DNA of 64,000 bases from Ralstonia pickettii (GTDB lineage: Bacteria > Pseudomonadota > Gammaproteobacteria > Burkholderiales > Burkholderiaceae), in assembly GCF_030582395.1 (NCBI RefSeq), contig NZ_CP104383.1, positions 1 through 64,000 on the forward strand, written 5' to 3'. The position numbers and the translations under genes were made by a program. Below the pieces are notes generated by a model that worked only from the letters and a program-made list of their open reading frames with translations, made no database searches and was not told the DNA's origin. Below are positions 52,765-61,221 of this stretch, in pieces (the stretch's first letter is position 1; each line of letters starts with the position of its first letter).

Positions 52765-55053
52765 ATGAGCCGCCAGCACAGCCACAGAGAAGCCGCCTCC
52801 CCGCGACAAAGCGCCGATACGGCGCACGACCACAATGAGCCCACGCAACCCCACGCACACCACTGCAATGTGCATGGTCACCATGCTCACTCGGCAGGCG
52901 CGCCGCGGGCTGTCCCGGGCGACGAGGCAAGTGTTTCACCACCGGCATCCGCGTCCACGATTTACACCTGTCCAATGCATCCTGAGATCCGCCAGGATCA
53001 TCCCGGCACGTGTCCTAAATGCGGCATGACGCTGGAGCCGATCATGCCGGCGGGGGAGGAGGAAGAGAATGCGGAGCTCATGGATTTCCGGCGACGCTTC
53101 TGGATAAGCTTGCCATTGACCGCGATGGTCTTTGTGCTGGCCATGGCTGGATATCGTCTCATTCCCCTAAATCCAGCATGGAAGAACTGGCTCGAGTTGG
53201 TGCTTGCCACGCCGGCCGTGCTTTGGGCTGGCTTGCCATTCTTCGAGCGCTGTGTGCAATCCTTCTTGCACCGCAGCCCGAACATGTGGACGCTTATCGG
53301 GCTGGGGACGAGCGCGGCCTATCTCTATAGCGTAGTCGCGACAGTCGCACCGGACGTATTCCCCTCGACCTTCGCGGCGAGCGGCCGGGTGGAAGTGTAT
53401 TTTGAAGCGGCAGCCGTAATCATTTCGCTGACCCTGCTGGGGCAAATGCTCGAGCTGAAGGCCCGCTCACAGACATCGGCCGCCATCAAGTCCCTACTGG
53501 GCCTTGCCCCCAAAACAGCCAGGCGCATCGACGCGGACGGCAGTGAAGAAGATGTTCCGATTGCCCATGTCCATGTGGGCGATTTGCTGCGTGTGCGGCC
53601 CGGTGAAAAGGTGCCCGTGGATGGTGTCGTGGTCGAGGGCGCGAGCGCGCTCGACGAGTCGATGATCACCGGTGAGCCGATTCCAGTCTCCAAACGCGCG
53701 GGTGACCACGTCATCGGTGCAACCCTGAACACCTCGGGTGCGCTTGTGGTCCGGTCCGAGAAAGTGGGCGCGCAGACCGTTTTGTCGCAGATCGTGCAAA
53801 TGGTCGCGCAAGCGCAGCGCTCCAAGGCGCCGATGCAGCGAATGGCGGACAAGGTGGCAGGCGTCTTCGTCATCGGCGTGGTCGCCATCGCTGTCATGAC
53901 GCTCGTCGCCTGGGGGATCTGGGGCCCCCAGCCAAGCTGGGCCCACGGCTTGATCAACGCGGTTGCTGTGCTGATCATCGCGTGCCCGTGCGCGCTCGGG
54001 CTGGCCACACCCATGTCCATCATGGTGGCCAGCGGCAAAGGGGCCGAACACGGCATTCTTTTTCGGGATGCCGCAGCAATCGAGAACCTGCGCAAGGTCG
54101 ACACGCTTATTGTGGACAAGACAGGCACGTTGACCGAAGGGCGCCCCTCATTCGATCGGGCCATTGGCCTCAATGGATTTTCCGACATGGACGTCTTGCG
54201 CTTGGCGGCCAGTCTGGACCAAGGTAGTGAGCACCCCTTGGCCGCTGCGATCGTGGCGCAAGCGCGCGAACAGGGGCTCGCGCTCGAGCGGCCGGAAGAT
54301 TTTGAATCCGCGTCAGGGATCGGCGTGAGAGGACACGTCGCTGGGCGAAGCCTGGCGCTCGGCAACACCTCGCTGATGCAGGCGCACGCGGTTGCTGTCG
54401 ATGCCGCCTCCACCGAGGCAGACGCCATGCGAGCCCGAGGCGCCAGTGTGATGTACCTGGCGGTCGATGGGGTCCTTGCTGGCCTGCTGTCGGTTTCCGA
54501 TCGCGTGAAGACGACAACACCGCAGGCCCTGACCCAACTCAGAGCCGATGGGCTTCGGATCGTGATGGCTACCGGCGACGGAAACGTGACCGCCCAATCC
54601 GTCGCAAAACAACTTGGCATTGTTGAGTTTCGCGGCGAGGTCAAGCCTGCGGATAAGCTGGCGTTGGTCGCCACACTTCAAGAACGAGGCTTGGTTGTAG
54701 CGATGGCAGGCGACGGCATCAATGATGCACCGGCGCTCGCCAAAGCCGACGTGGGTATTGCGATGGGTACCGGTACCGATGTCGCGATGAACAGCGCCCA
54801 GGTTACCCTCGTGAAAGGCGACCTGCGGGGCATTGCCCGTGCCCGCGCCTTATCCGAGGCAACGATTGCCAACATGAAGCAAAACCTCGGCTTCGCCTTC
54901 CTTTACAACGCACTGGGTGTGCCATTGGCTGCCGGCGTGCTCTATCCTTTTACCGGACTTCTGTTATCACCCATGATTGCCGCATTGGCGATGAGCTTGA
55001 GTTCGGCATCGGTGGTCGCCAATGCGCTGCGACTCCGTGCGACCCGACTCTGA
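52765..55053 (+). CDS. copF: CopF-like P1B-type copper-exporting ATPase
   Basis: The protein has about 762 residues from ATG 52765 (AGGA 8-9 bases upstream); an ATG at 52735 is an alternative. A His-rich N-terminus ([14 protein letters not shown]) and a heavy-metal-binding domain ([22 protein letters not shown]) precede six or more membrane helices. Motifs: [18 protein letters not shown] in the transport helix, [10 protein letters not shown] with the phosphorylated Asp, SEHPL and [15 protein letters not shown]. The CPC and HP motifs indicate Cu(I) transport. It pumps copper from the cytoplasm into the periplasm. Confidence 0.94.
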   Translation: MSRQHSHREAASPRQSADTAHDHNEPTQPHAHHCNVHGHHAHSAGAPRAVPGDEASVSPPASASTIYTCPMHPEIRQDHPGTCPKCGMTLEPIMPAGEEEENAELMDFRRRFWISLPLTAMVFVLAMAGYRLIPLNPAWKNWLELVLATPAVLWAGLPFFERCVQSFLHRSPNMWTLIGLGTSAAYLYSVVATVAPDVFPSTFAASGRVEVYFEAAAVIISLTLLGQMLELKARSQTSAAIKSLLGLAPKTARRIDADGSEEDVPIAHVHVGDLLRVRPGEKVPVDGVVVEGASALDESMITGEPIPVSKRAGDHVIGATLNTSGALVVRSEKVGAQTVLSQIVQMVAQAQRSKAPMQRMADKVAGVFVIGVVAIAVMTLVAWGIWGPQPSWAHGLINAVAVLIIACPCALGLATPMSIMVASGKGAEHGILFRDAAAIENLRKVDTLIVDKTGTLTEGRPSFDRAIGLNGFSDMDVLRLAASLDQGSEHPLAAAIVAQAREQGLALERPEDFESASGIGVRGHVAGRSLALGNTSLMQAHAVAVDAASTEADAMRARGASVMYLAVDGVLAGLLSVSDRVKTTTPQALTQLRADGLRIVMATGDGNVTAQSVAKQLGIVEFRGEVKPADKLALVATLQERGLVVAMAGDGINDAPALAKADVGIAMGTGTDVAMNSAQVTLVKGDLRGIARARALSEATIANMKQNLGFAFLYNALGVPLAAGVLYPFTGLLLSPMIAALAMSLSSASVVANALRLRATRL

Positions 55054-55079
55054 TCCCAGCATTCGCCGCTTCACGAGGC

Positions 55080-55111
55080 TATTGCGAACAATTCTCATTC
55101 TCCCTTACAAT
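55080..55111 (+). promoter_or_regulatory. Promoter overlapped by a Fur-box-like sequence
   Basis: A -35-like TTGCGA (55082-55087) and a -10 TACAAT (55106-55111) are 18 bp apart. The segment ATTGCGAACAATTCTCATTC (55081-55100) reads on the minus strand as GAATGAGAATTGTTCGCAAT, a good match to Fur boxes. It lies about 26 bp upstream of the gene at 55137. Repression by iron-loaded Fur of the following operon is therefore predicted. Confidence 0.65.
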
Positions 55112-55136
55112 CTCCTTATTTCGGAAGGGGAGTCAA

Positions 55137-56045
55137 ATGCAAGGTGCTACAAAAAGCACGCATTGGGGGAAGGTTTGGCTTGCTGGGGCGCTTGCCTGGC
55201 TGTGTTCCACAACTGCGCTTGCCGGCGAATCGCCGTTCGGGTGGATTTACACGGCCGACGTTATGCCCAAAGGCCGCTTCGAATTCGAGCACCAGTCTTT
55301 CCTGCAGCGGGGCCAGTCCCAAGGATCCTATAGCGGATTGCTCAACCGCGAAGAAGTCGAGTACGGCGTGACGGACAAATTCCAATTGGCCGGCTATTTC
55401 AACTGGAGCTACGTGAACGCCAATCGGAATGGTCTTGATGGCACCACGCGTGGGCCGCTGACAGATCTCGGTCCCAATGACGATCCGACTGGGCGTTACC
55501 GCAAGACTCGCTTCGAGACTGTTTCACTCGAAGCGATCTACCAACTCATGAACCCAGTGACTGATCCGATCGGCTTGGCACTGTACATCGAGCCAGAACT
55601 GGGGCCCCGTGAGCGCGATCTCGAATGGCGCATCATCTTGCAGAAGAACTGGTTGGATGATCGGCTCATTTTTGCCGCCAATATTCTCGGTGCCCATGAG
55701 CGCGACAAAACCGCCATGGGTGATATTGAGCGTGCTTCCATGCTTGATCTGACCGCCGGCGTGTCCTATCGCTTGACCGACAACCTGAGCCTGGGCATGG
55801 AGGCGCGCAACCATCGTGAATTCCAGGGGTATCGCTATAACCGTCGTGATCACTCCGCGTGGTTTCTTGGCCCCAATTTGCACTACGCCACCAAACACTG
55901 GTGGGTAACGGCCGCGTGGCGCCACCAATTGCCCGTAGTCAAAACCTACAACGAGGACCAGGCGGACGTAGTGGCAGGCAACCGTATCTTCGGTGACGAG
56001 CATGCGCGCAACGAGTTCATGGTCAAGGTGGGGTTCCCATTTTGA
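55137..56045 (+). CDS. Outer-membrane beta-barrel protein, DUF6662-like
   Basis: This 302-residue protein has a signal peptide ending TTALAG. Repeated amphipathic strands such as FELEHQSF-like (FEFEHQSFLQRGQSQG), FQLAGYFNWSYVNAN and LTAGVSYRLTDNLSLGMEARNH, and the C-terminal MVKVGFPF with terminal Phe, indicate an outer-membrane barrel. It resembles the DUF6662 family. It is the first gene of the operon that includes FMN-binding, ApbE and cytochrome-b-like genes. A role as electron or metal conduit is inference. Confidence 0.65.
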   Translation: MQGATKSTHWGKVWLAGALAWLCSTTALAGESPFGWIYTADVMPKGRFEFEHQSFLQRGQSQGSYSGLLNREEVEYGVTDKFQLAGYFNWSYVNANRNGLDGTTRGPLTDLGPNDDPTGRYRKTRFETVSLEAIYQLMNPVTDPIGLALYIEPELGPRERDLEWRIILQKNWLDDRLIFAANILGAHERDKTAMGDIERASMLDLTAGVSYRLTDNLSLGMEARNHREFQGYRYNRRDHSAWFLGPNLHYATKHWWVTAAWRHQLPVVKTYNEDQADVVAGNRIFGDEHARNEFMVKVGFPF

Positions 56046-56072
56046 AGCGCGTCCATTGATACGGAGACAGAC

Positions 56073-56594
56073 ATGAAGTGGACTCCCATGGCGGCAGTGC
56101 CGCTTGCGGTGCTGGTCGTGCCCGTCCAAGCGACGGAATACCTGACAGTTCAACAGGCTCAGGCGCAGATGTTTCCTGGCGCGAGTTTTCAGGCCGTGCC
56201 TCTCCAGATTACGGACCAGATTCGCGAAACATTGAACGAGCGCTCCGGGGTACACGAGCCATTCAATGACAAGGGGGTCTGGAAAGTGTCGACTGGCGGC
56301 TGGTTCATCGTGGATCGCGTGGTGGGCAAGCATGAAAAAATCACGTATGCCGTGGCGCTCGACGCCAAGGGAGCCGTGCGCGCCGTCGATATCCTGACGT
56401 ACCAGGAAACGTATGGCTATGAGGTGCGCAATGCCGACTGGCGTGCCCAGTTTGTTGGTAAGACCGCGCAGGATGCTGTGCAGCTTGGTAAAGACATCCG
56501 TAACATCAGTGGCGCGACGCTCTCATGCAAACACATCACCCAGGGAGTCAAGCGGGTGCTGGCTGTGTATGACCTCTTACTAGCCAAGATGTGA
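56073..56594 (+). CDS. Periplasmic FMN-binding-domain protein
   Basis: This 173-residue secreted protein has a signal peptide ending PVQATE. The FMN-binding domain has KWFIVDRVVGKHEKITYAV-like strands (GGWFIVDRVVGKHEKITYAV) and the flavinylation motif KDIRNISGATLS, in which the Thr of SGATLS is the expected covalent FMN site. The stop overlaps the next gene (ATG TGA). Its neighbour ApbE is the enzyme that attaches FMN to such Thr residues. Confidence 0.88.
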   Translation: MKWTPMAAVPLAVLVVPVQATEYLTVQQAQAQMFPGASFQAVPLQITDQIRETLNERSGVHEPFNDKGVWKVSTGGWFIVDRVVGKHEKITYAVALDAKGAVRAVDILTYQETYGYEVRNADWRAQFVGKTAQDAVQLGKDIRNISGATLSCKHITQGVKRVLAVYDLLLAKM

Positions 56595-57439
56595 TTCGTC
56601 GCTCCAAACCGCTATTGGGGACTTTCGTTGAAGTTCGCATTGACGATGTGTATCCCCAGGACTGCGCTCACTTGGCAGAAACCGCCATCGCAGCGGCGTT
56701 CTCCGTAATCGAGCAAGCCGAGGCGTTGATGAGCTTCCAGCGCTCGGATAGCGACTTGTCACGTCTGCATGCGGCGTCGGTAGGCGAAGCGGTCCGCGTT
56801 CACCCTTGGACCATGCGTGTGCTGCGCGAGGCCCAGCGCATGCACGAGCGTACCGGCGGCGTGTTCGACCCCACCGTGGCCCGCATGTTGGTGGCACACA
56901 AAATTTTGCCCCGCCCAGCGGGGCCGACGGCGGAAGTCGACGTGCGGTTTGCGGATGTAGTGATGCTCGATGAAAATCGCATTAGTAAGCGGCGCGCACT
57001 ATGGTTGGATCTCGGTGGCATCGCCAAAGGCTTTGCCGTGGACATGGCTATCCTAAGTCTGCGGCGCCACAACGTTCGCAGTGGCGCCGTTTCGGCCGGA
57101 GGGGACCTGCGCGTCTTTGGCAAGCATGCACAGCCCATCCACGTACGCAGTGCCAACGCGCCCGGTCGGCTAGAACTACTCGGTCGGCTCACCAACGGGG
57201 CCGTGGCCACCAGCGGTCACTATTTCGCAGAAAGCTTCGGACTGCCCCCTGGTACAGCATCCATCCGGTCGCAACAAGCGCCGATGGAAGCGCCTTGCGC
57301 AGAGCGAACGGTCACCGTCATTGCCCCCCGCTGTATCTGGGCGGACGCACTGACCAAGGTCGCCATGCTTGCCGGTACGACGGCGCCCGCCACGGTCCGC
57401 GCGCTATCAAGCTATCACGCACACGTTGTTGCATCATGA
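56591..57439 (+). CDS. apbE: ApbE-family FAD:protein FMN transferase
   Basis: This 282-residue protein starts at GTG 56591, overlapping the upstream stop. It has ApbE motifs: PLLGTFVEV, MSFQRSDSDLSRLH, TGGVFDPTVARML, ALWLDLGGIAKGFAVD and the C-terminal CIWADALTKVAML. No clear signal peptide is seen, so maturation may rely on an unusual leader, or the enzyme may act in the cytoplasm before export. It most likely flavinylates the protein encoded upstream. It overlaps the next gene by 4 bp. Confidence 0.88.
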   Translation: MIRRSKPLLGTFVEVRIDDVYPQDCAHLAETAIAAAFSVIEQAEALMSFQRSDSDLSRLHAASVGEAVRVHPWTMRVLREAQRMHERTGGVFDPTVARMLVAHKILPRPAGPTAEVDVRFADVVMLDENRISKRRALWLDLGGIAKGFAVDMAILSLRRHNVRSGAVSAGGDLRVFGKHAQPIHVRSANAPGRLELLGRLTNGAVATSGHYFAESFGLPPGTASIRSQQAPMEAPCAERTVTVIAPRCIWADALTKVAMLAGTTAPATVRALSSYHAHVVAS

Positions 57440-57927
57440 CGCAATCCTCGCATCGACATCCCCTGAAAGGGACAGGCATTCGTCTGCATCCGTATCACTA
57501 TTGGGTTGCTCTCGCCGTATTGCTAGCGGTAGCGGTGTCTGGGCTGATATGGACGGTTTTGCACGATTTGCTTCAATGGGAGGACGCACCGATCGTCCGC
57601 CAGATTCTGCAGTTGCATGGCGCCTTTGCGTTCTGCAGCCTGATTCTCTTGGGTTCCATGCTGCCGCAACACATTCGCTTCGCGTGGGTTGCGCGCCGAA
57701 ACCTCGTGACCGGTACGTTGACGGGAATCGTGTTCTTGTTGCTGACCATCACCGCTTATGGGCTGTATTACGGGCCCGAAGATTGGAGTGGTCTTACGAA
57801 GACTGTGCACCTTGTTCTGGGCATTGCTGCTGTTGCGGCCGTGCCCCTCCACATGTTCATTGGACGGAAGCGACACAACGGCTACCGTGCCCCCGCGAGC
57901 AAGAATGTACGGCACGAAAAAACCTGA
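57436..57927 (+). CDS. Small cytochrome-b-like membrane protein (DUF4405-like)
   Basis: This 163-residue protein has four transmembrane helices, with His in HPYHYW, LQLHGAF, TVHLVLG and VPLHMFIG at positions consistent with two-haem ligation across the membrane. This is like small DUF4405/cytochrome b561-type proteins. It could move electrons from the quinone pool to the flavinylated protein. It is the last gene of the four-gene operon. Confidence 0.7.
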   Translation: MTQSSHRHPLKGTGIRLHPYHYWVALAVLLAVAVSGLIWTVLHDLLQWEDAPIVRQILQLHGAFAFCSLILLGSMLPQHIRFAWVARRNLVTGTLTGIVFLLLTITAYGLYYGPEDWSGLTKTVHLVLGIAAVAAVPLHMFIGRKRHNGYRAPASKNVRHEKT

Positions 57928-57989
57928 AGCGAATCGACGAGGCAATCGTACAAGCCTGCGCAGCAAACCGCTCGGCGCGCGGGAAAGAG

Positions 57990-58013
57990 CCCCGGGGGAG
58001 TAACCCCCCGGGG
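57990..58013. terminator. GC-rich hairpin between convergent genes
   Basis: CCCCGGGGG (57990-57998) pairs perfectly with CCCCCGGGG (58005-58013) around a 6 base loop. It lies between the convergent cytochrome-b-like gene and the DPYTDG gene. There is no T tract, so termination is probable but not canonical. A run of about nine Gs follows near 58030. Confidence 0.5.
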
Positions 58014-58057
58014 AGGGGGAAGCCCGGAAAGGGGGGGGGGCGGGATTGAGCTTTGGT

Positions 58058-58291
58058 TTATTGGTGGCCACCATCCGTGTAAGGGTCACGGGTGCCCATC
58101 GAATGCGCGCCATCGGTGTAGATGTCACGCGCTGCGCGCCCACCATCGGTGTAGGGATCGCGCTTGCCCATCGCGTTAGCGCCATCGGTATATGGGTCGC
58201 GCGCGCCAGTAGCGGTCGCCGCGTTGGCGACGTTGACACCGAGGGCCAGCAACGCTGCCCCCACCAATGCGGATTTTTTCAGGATGTTCAT
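58058..58291 (-). CDS. Small secreted protein with four RDPYTDG-type repeats
   Basis: This 77-residue protein starts at the ATG at 58291 with the signal peptide MNILKKSALVGAALLALGVNVANAA. The mature part has four near repeats, ARDPYTDGANAMG, KRDPYTDGGRA, ARDIYTDGAHSMG and TRDPYTDGGHQ. No family was recognised with confidence. Asp, Tyr and His residues could bind metal. It sits with copper genes, so a copper-response peptide is likely. Confidence 0.6.
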   Translation of the reverse strand: MNILKKSALVGAALLALGVNVANAATATGARDPYTDGANAMGKRDPYTDGGRAARDIYTDGAHSMGTRDPYTDGGHQ

Positions 58292-58422
58292 CGCGTTTTC
58301 CTTCTTCAAGTTGAAACAAGACACTGCTATGCCAATGCAGTGTAGAAGGCTGGGGCTGACAGAAACGTGACCCTCGTATTACAAGTGCGACAGATCAGCG
58401 AGATTGATCCGGTATGCCACCT

Positions 58423-58749
58423 TCAATGCACGGCACGACAGGCGTCGGCGCATGTCTCGCAGGCACGCGCGCACTGCTGACAGTGCTCGTGGGAGTGCTT
58501 GGCACACTCGGCGGCGCAGGCTTGACAGATTTTCGCGCACAGCTCGCATATTGCAGTGGCTTGGGCGCTGCCTCGCGCCATCACGCCCACGGCGGCTTCG
58601 CAGATCTCAGCGCAATCGAGATCCAGCCGAATACAGGTGCTCAATGTCAGAACGTCCTTCTCGGTCAAGCAGGCGGTGGCGCAGTGCAGGCACGCCACGC
58701 GACACGCGGCGCATTCGTCGATGCAGGCTTGGAAGTGTTGGTGAGGCAT
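58423..58749 (-). CDS. Four-helix-bundle Cys-rich copper-binding protein (Csp-like)
   Basis: The 108-residue protein starts MPHQHFQACIDECAACRVAC after a good ribosome-binding site (AAGGAG). At least fourteen Cys occur, often as CxxC or CxxxC along helices: ACIDECAACRVACLHCATAC, CIRLDLDCAEICE, ICELCAKICQACAAEC, HCQQCARACETCADAC. This resembles Csp copper-storage proteins that bind many Cu(I) ions inside a four-helix bundle. No signal peptide is present, so it may be cytosolic as in Csp3. Confidence 0.85.
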   Translation of the reverse strand: MPHQHFQACIDECAACRVACLHCATACLTEKDVLTLSTCIRLDLDCAEICEAAVGVMARGSAQATAICELCAKICQACAAECAKHSHEHCQQCARACETCADACRAVH

Positions 58750-58977
58750 TTGGGTTCTCCTTGATTGCCGACGTGCCGGAATGGCACGCTGCATGTACAG
58801 CAAGGAAAAAGCCTGGGCCTGGCCCCTGACGGGGAAGCGTTATCGCCATGTTGTGATGCACGCACAACCTTTCAAAGGCGTCATGCTCACGCAAGACTTC
58901 GGGCAGCTTGCACGACACATTGGCCGCCATAGGGGCCGACCTGACGGATGATGTCAGCGAGCGTGCCCCCCCAAAGT

Positions 58978-60348
58978 TCAGCAGCGGATCGGCAGCCGGA
59001 CGGTGAATCGAGTGCGATCGTGCACGCGTGTGGCAGAAATGGTTCCCCCATGGGCGAGAACGATTGCTTTGGTGATAGCCAAGCCAAGGCCTGCTCCGTC
59101 CGATTCTGGGCGCGCACGCGACTTGTCTGCGCGAAAGAAGCGCTCGAAGATGAACGGCAGCACGTCGGGAGCAATCGCCTCGCCGTCGTTGTCGATCGTC
59201 ACGGCGAGGCCCTCCTCGGTTGGCGTGATGGAAACGATCACACGGCCGCGCCTGGGTGTGTGCCGTATCGCATTCGACAACAGATTGCTGAAGGCGCGTC
59301 TGAGCATGAGCCGATCGCCACGCAGTTGCGCTTGTCCTTCCACTTGCAACTGCACGGCTTTGTCCTCCGCGAACGCGTCGTAAAACTCAAAGAGTGCGCG
59401 CACCTCGCCGGCAAGCTCGATCATCTCGGCACTGGGCAGCGTCAGGTTGTGCTCCATCTTGGCCAGGTAGAGCATGTCCGACACCATCCGAGCCAAACGC
59501 TGCAGCTCTTCTACGTTTGAAGCAAGGACGTCTCTGTACTTTGCAGGTTCGCGAATTTGTGAGAGAGCCACTTCGGTTTGCGTCAGCAGGTTGGTGATCG
59601 GTGTGCGTAGCTCGTGTGCGATATCGGTCGAGAAGTCGGTGAGTCGCTGGAAATCGCCCTGCAAGCGCGCGAGCATGCCGTTCAACGTCACGCCAAGATC
59701 GGCAACCTCGACCGGTACCATATCGACCGGCATCCGTTCGTCCAGGCGGTCCGCCGTCACAGACTTCGCCCGCGAAGCCATCGCGCGCAGCGGCAACAGC
59801 CCCCGCCGGGCCGCCCACCATCCAAATAGGCCGCTCGCCAGGGCGGCCAATGCGATGTAGAGCGTCAACGTCTTCCGAAACGCGCGTAGGAAATGCGCAT
59901 GGATCTCAGTATTGATGCCCACCAATACATCCAGCGCACCGTCGTCGCGCAGCGGCACTTGCATATGCACCCCCCGGTATTGCTTGTCGCCCTGCTGCCA
60001 AACAAGGGCCCCGGAATGACGGCCTGCCTTGCGTAGCACGGCCAACACCTCCGCAAAGTCAAAGTCGGGGGTGGCAAACAAGGCCTGACCCTGTGGCGCC
60101 TGGACTCGCACAATCAGATCCGTGCGGTGCTGTAGCACGTCGTTGAGCCGACTAGAGACCTCGGGTGCAGAGCTACTCTCAACCACCCGGCGAATAACGT
60201 TCACGTTCTCGCCCAACGCCGTAAAGTCTTCCACTGCAAAATGCTCCTCCATGGCCAGGGCGATCAGAATGCCGAGGCCCAACAACATGGCCGCTGATGA
60301 CAAGGAGAAATACGCGGTCAGCCGCGCCGTTAGTGAATGGCGCCTCAT
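58978..60348 (-). CDS. copS: CopS-type sensor histidine kinase
   Basis: This 456-residue protein has an N-terminal transmembrane helix (YFSLSSAAMLLGLGILIALA), a periplasmic sensor region, a second helix near residues 165-185 and a HAMP domain. The dimerisation domain has STDIAHELRTPITNLLTQ with the phospho-accepting His. The HATPase domain has RAFSNLLSNAIRHTP and GLGLAITKAIV. Its start overlaps the copR stop by one base. With CopR it would respond to periplasmic copper. Confidence 0.9.
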   Translation of the reverse strand: MRRHSLTARLTAYFSLSSAAMLLGLGILIALAMEEHFAVEDFTALGENVNVIRRVVESSSAPEVSSRLNDVLQHRTDLIVRVQAPQGQALFATPDFDFAEVLAVLRKAGRHSGALVWQQGDKQYRGVHMQVPLRDDGALDVLVGINTEIHAHFLRAFRKTLTLYIALAALASGLFGWWAARRGLLPLRAMASRAKSVTADRLDERMPVDMVPVEVADLGVTLNGMLARLQGDFQRLTDFSTDIAHELRTPITNLLTQTEVALSQIREPAKYRDVLASNVEELQRLARMVSDMLYLAKMEHNLTLPSAEMIELAGEVRALFEFYDAFAEDKAVQLQVEGQAQLRGDRLMLRRAFSNLLSNAIRHTPRRGRVIVSITPTEEGLAVTIDNDGEAIAPDVLPFIFERFFRADKSRARPESDGAGLGLAITKAIVLAHGGTISATRVHDRTRFTVRLPIRC

Positions 60349-61034
60349 TACTCCCCGTCCTCCGGACCTTCGAGGACATAGCCCATGCCACGGACGGTAT
60401 GGATCAATTTAGGTTCGAAGTTATCGTCGATTTTGGCGCGCAGGCGTCGAATGGCGACGTCGATCACGTTAGTGTCGCTGTCGAAATTCATGTCCCAGAC
60501 TTGGGAGGCGATCAGGGACCGGGGCAACACCTCGCCATGACGGCGGGCTAGCAGTTCCAGCAGCGAGAACTCCTTACTGGTCAACGTGATTCGCTGACCG
60601 CCACGGGAAGCACGACGGCGAGTCAGATCCAGCACCAGGTCGGCCACCTGGATGCGTTCTGCAAGCGATGGCGCACTGCCTCGTCGAAGCAGAGTTCGAA
60701 CACGCGCGAGCAATTCCGCAAATGCAAATGGTTTGACCATGTAGTCATCCGCGCCCAGCTCCAAGCCCTTGACCCGATCAGCGACGCTATCGCGCGCGGT
60801 CAGAAACAGCACCGGCACAGCCAGTTCAGTTGAGCGCAGTGCGTGCAGGATCTGCCACCCTTCGAGATCGGGCAACATCACGTCAAGAATCAAGAGGTCA
60901 TAGTCGCCCGTCATTGCAAGATGTCGGCCGTCCAAGCCATTGCGGGCAAGGTCCACAACAAAGCCGGCTTCCGACAACCCCTGCTGCAAATATTCGCCGG
61001 TCTTGGATTCGTCTTCGACAACAAGGAGCTTCAT
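60348..61034 (-). CDS. copR: CopR-type response regulator
   Basis: This 228-residue OmpR-family regulator has the receiver domain ([20 protein letters not shown], phosphorylated Asp in [10 protein letters not shown], Lys in YMVKPFAF). The winged-helix domain has [20 protein letters not shown] and [13 protein letters not shown]. It is divergent from copA2, so the shared intergenic region should contain its operators. A start at 61094 is less likely than the ATG at 61034. Confidence 0.93.
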   Translation of the reverse strand: MKLLVVEDESKTGEYLQQGLSEAGFVVDLARNGLDGRHLAMTGDYDLLILDVMLPDLEGWQILHALRSTELAVPVLFLTARDSVADRVKGLELGADDYMVKPFAFAELLARVRTLLRRGSAPSLAERIQVADLVLDLTRRRASRGGQRITLTSKEFSLLELLARRHGEVLPRSLIASQVWDMNFDSDTNVIDVAIRRLRAKIDDNFEPKLIHTVRGMGYVLEGPEDGE

Positions 61035-61115
61035 GTCTGTCTCTTTATTACTTATGGCGCACGAAAAGTGCGACCGGTATCGTGTAGCGTACATGGAGCG
61101 GCATGGTTGCTGACC

Positions 61116-61148
61116 AACCTGACCAATATGTAATGTTTCGGTCAGGTT
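61116..61148. promoter_or_regulatory. Inverted repeat in the copR-copA2 divergent region
   Basis: AACCTGACC (61116-61124) and GGTCAGGTT (61140-61148) form a perfect 9 bp inverted repeat with a 15 bp centre. A neighbouring TGACCAACC directly upstream makes a partial direct repeat. It sits between divergent copR and copA2 and is the best candidate for a CopR operator. Confidence 0.65.
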
Positions 61149-61221
61149 AAGGTAGCCTTGGAGTGATTAGGCTGCTCCTGCCGTACAAATCTCATCAGGG
61201 ACTTACGCAAGGAATAAAGAG

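Noticed and set aside
58404..58829. Plus-strand Arg-rich frames opposite the Csp-like gene
   Set aside because: The minus strand encodes a regular Cys-rich four-helix protein with a good ribosome-binding site. The plus frames are shadows.
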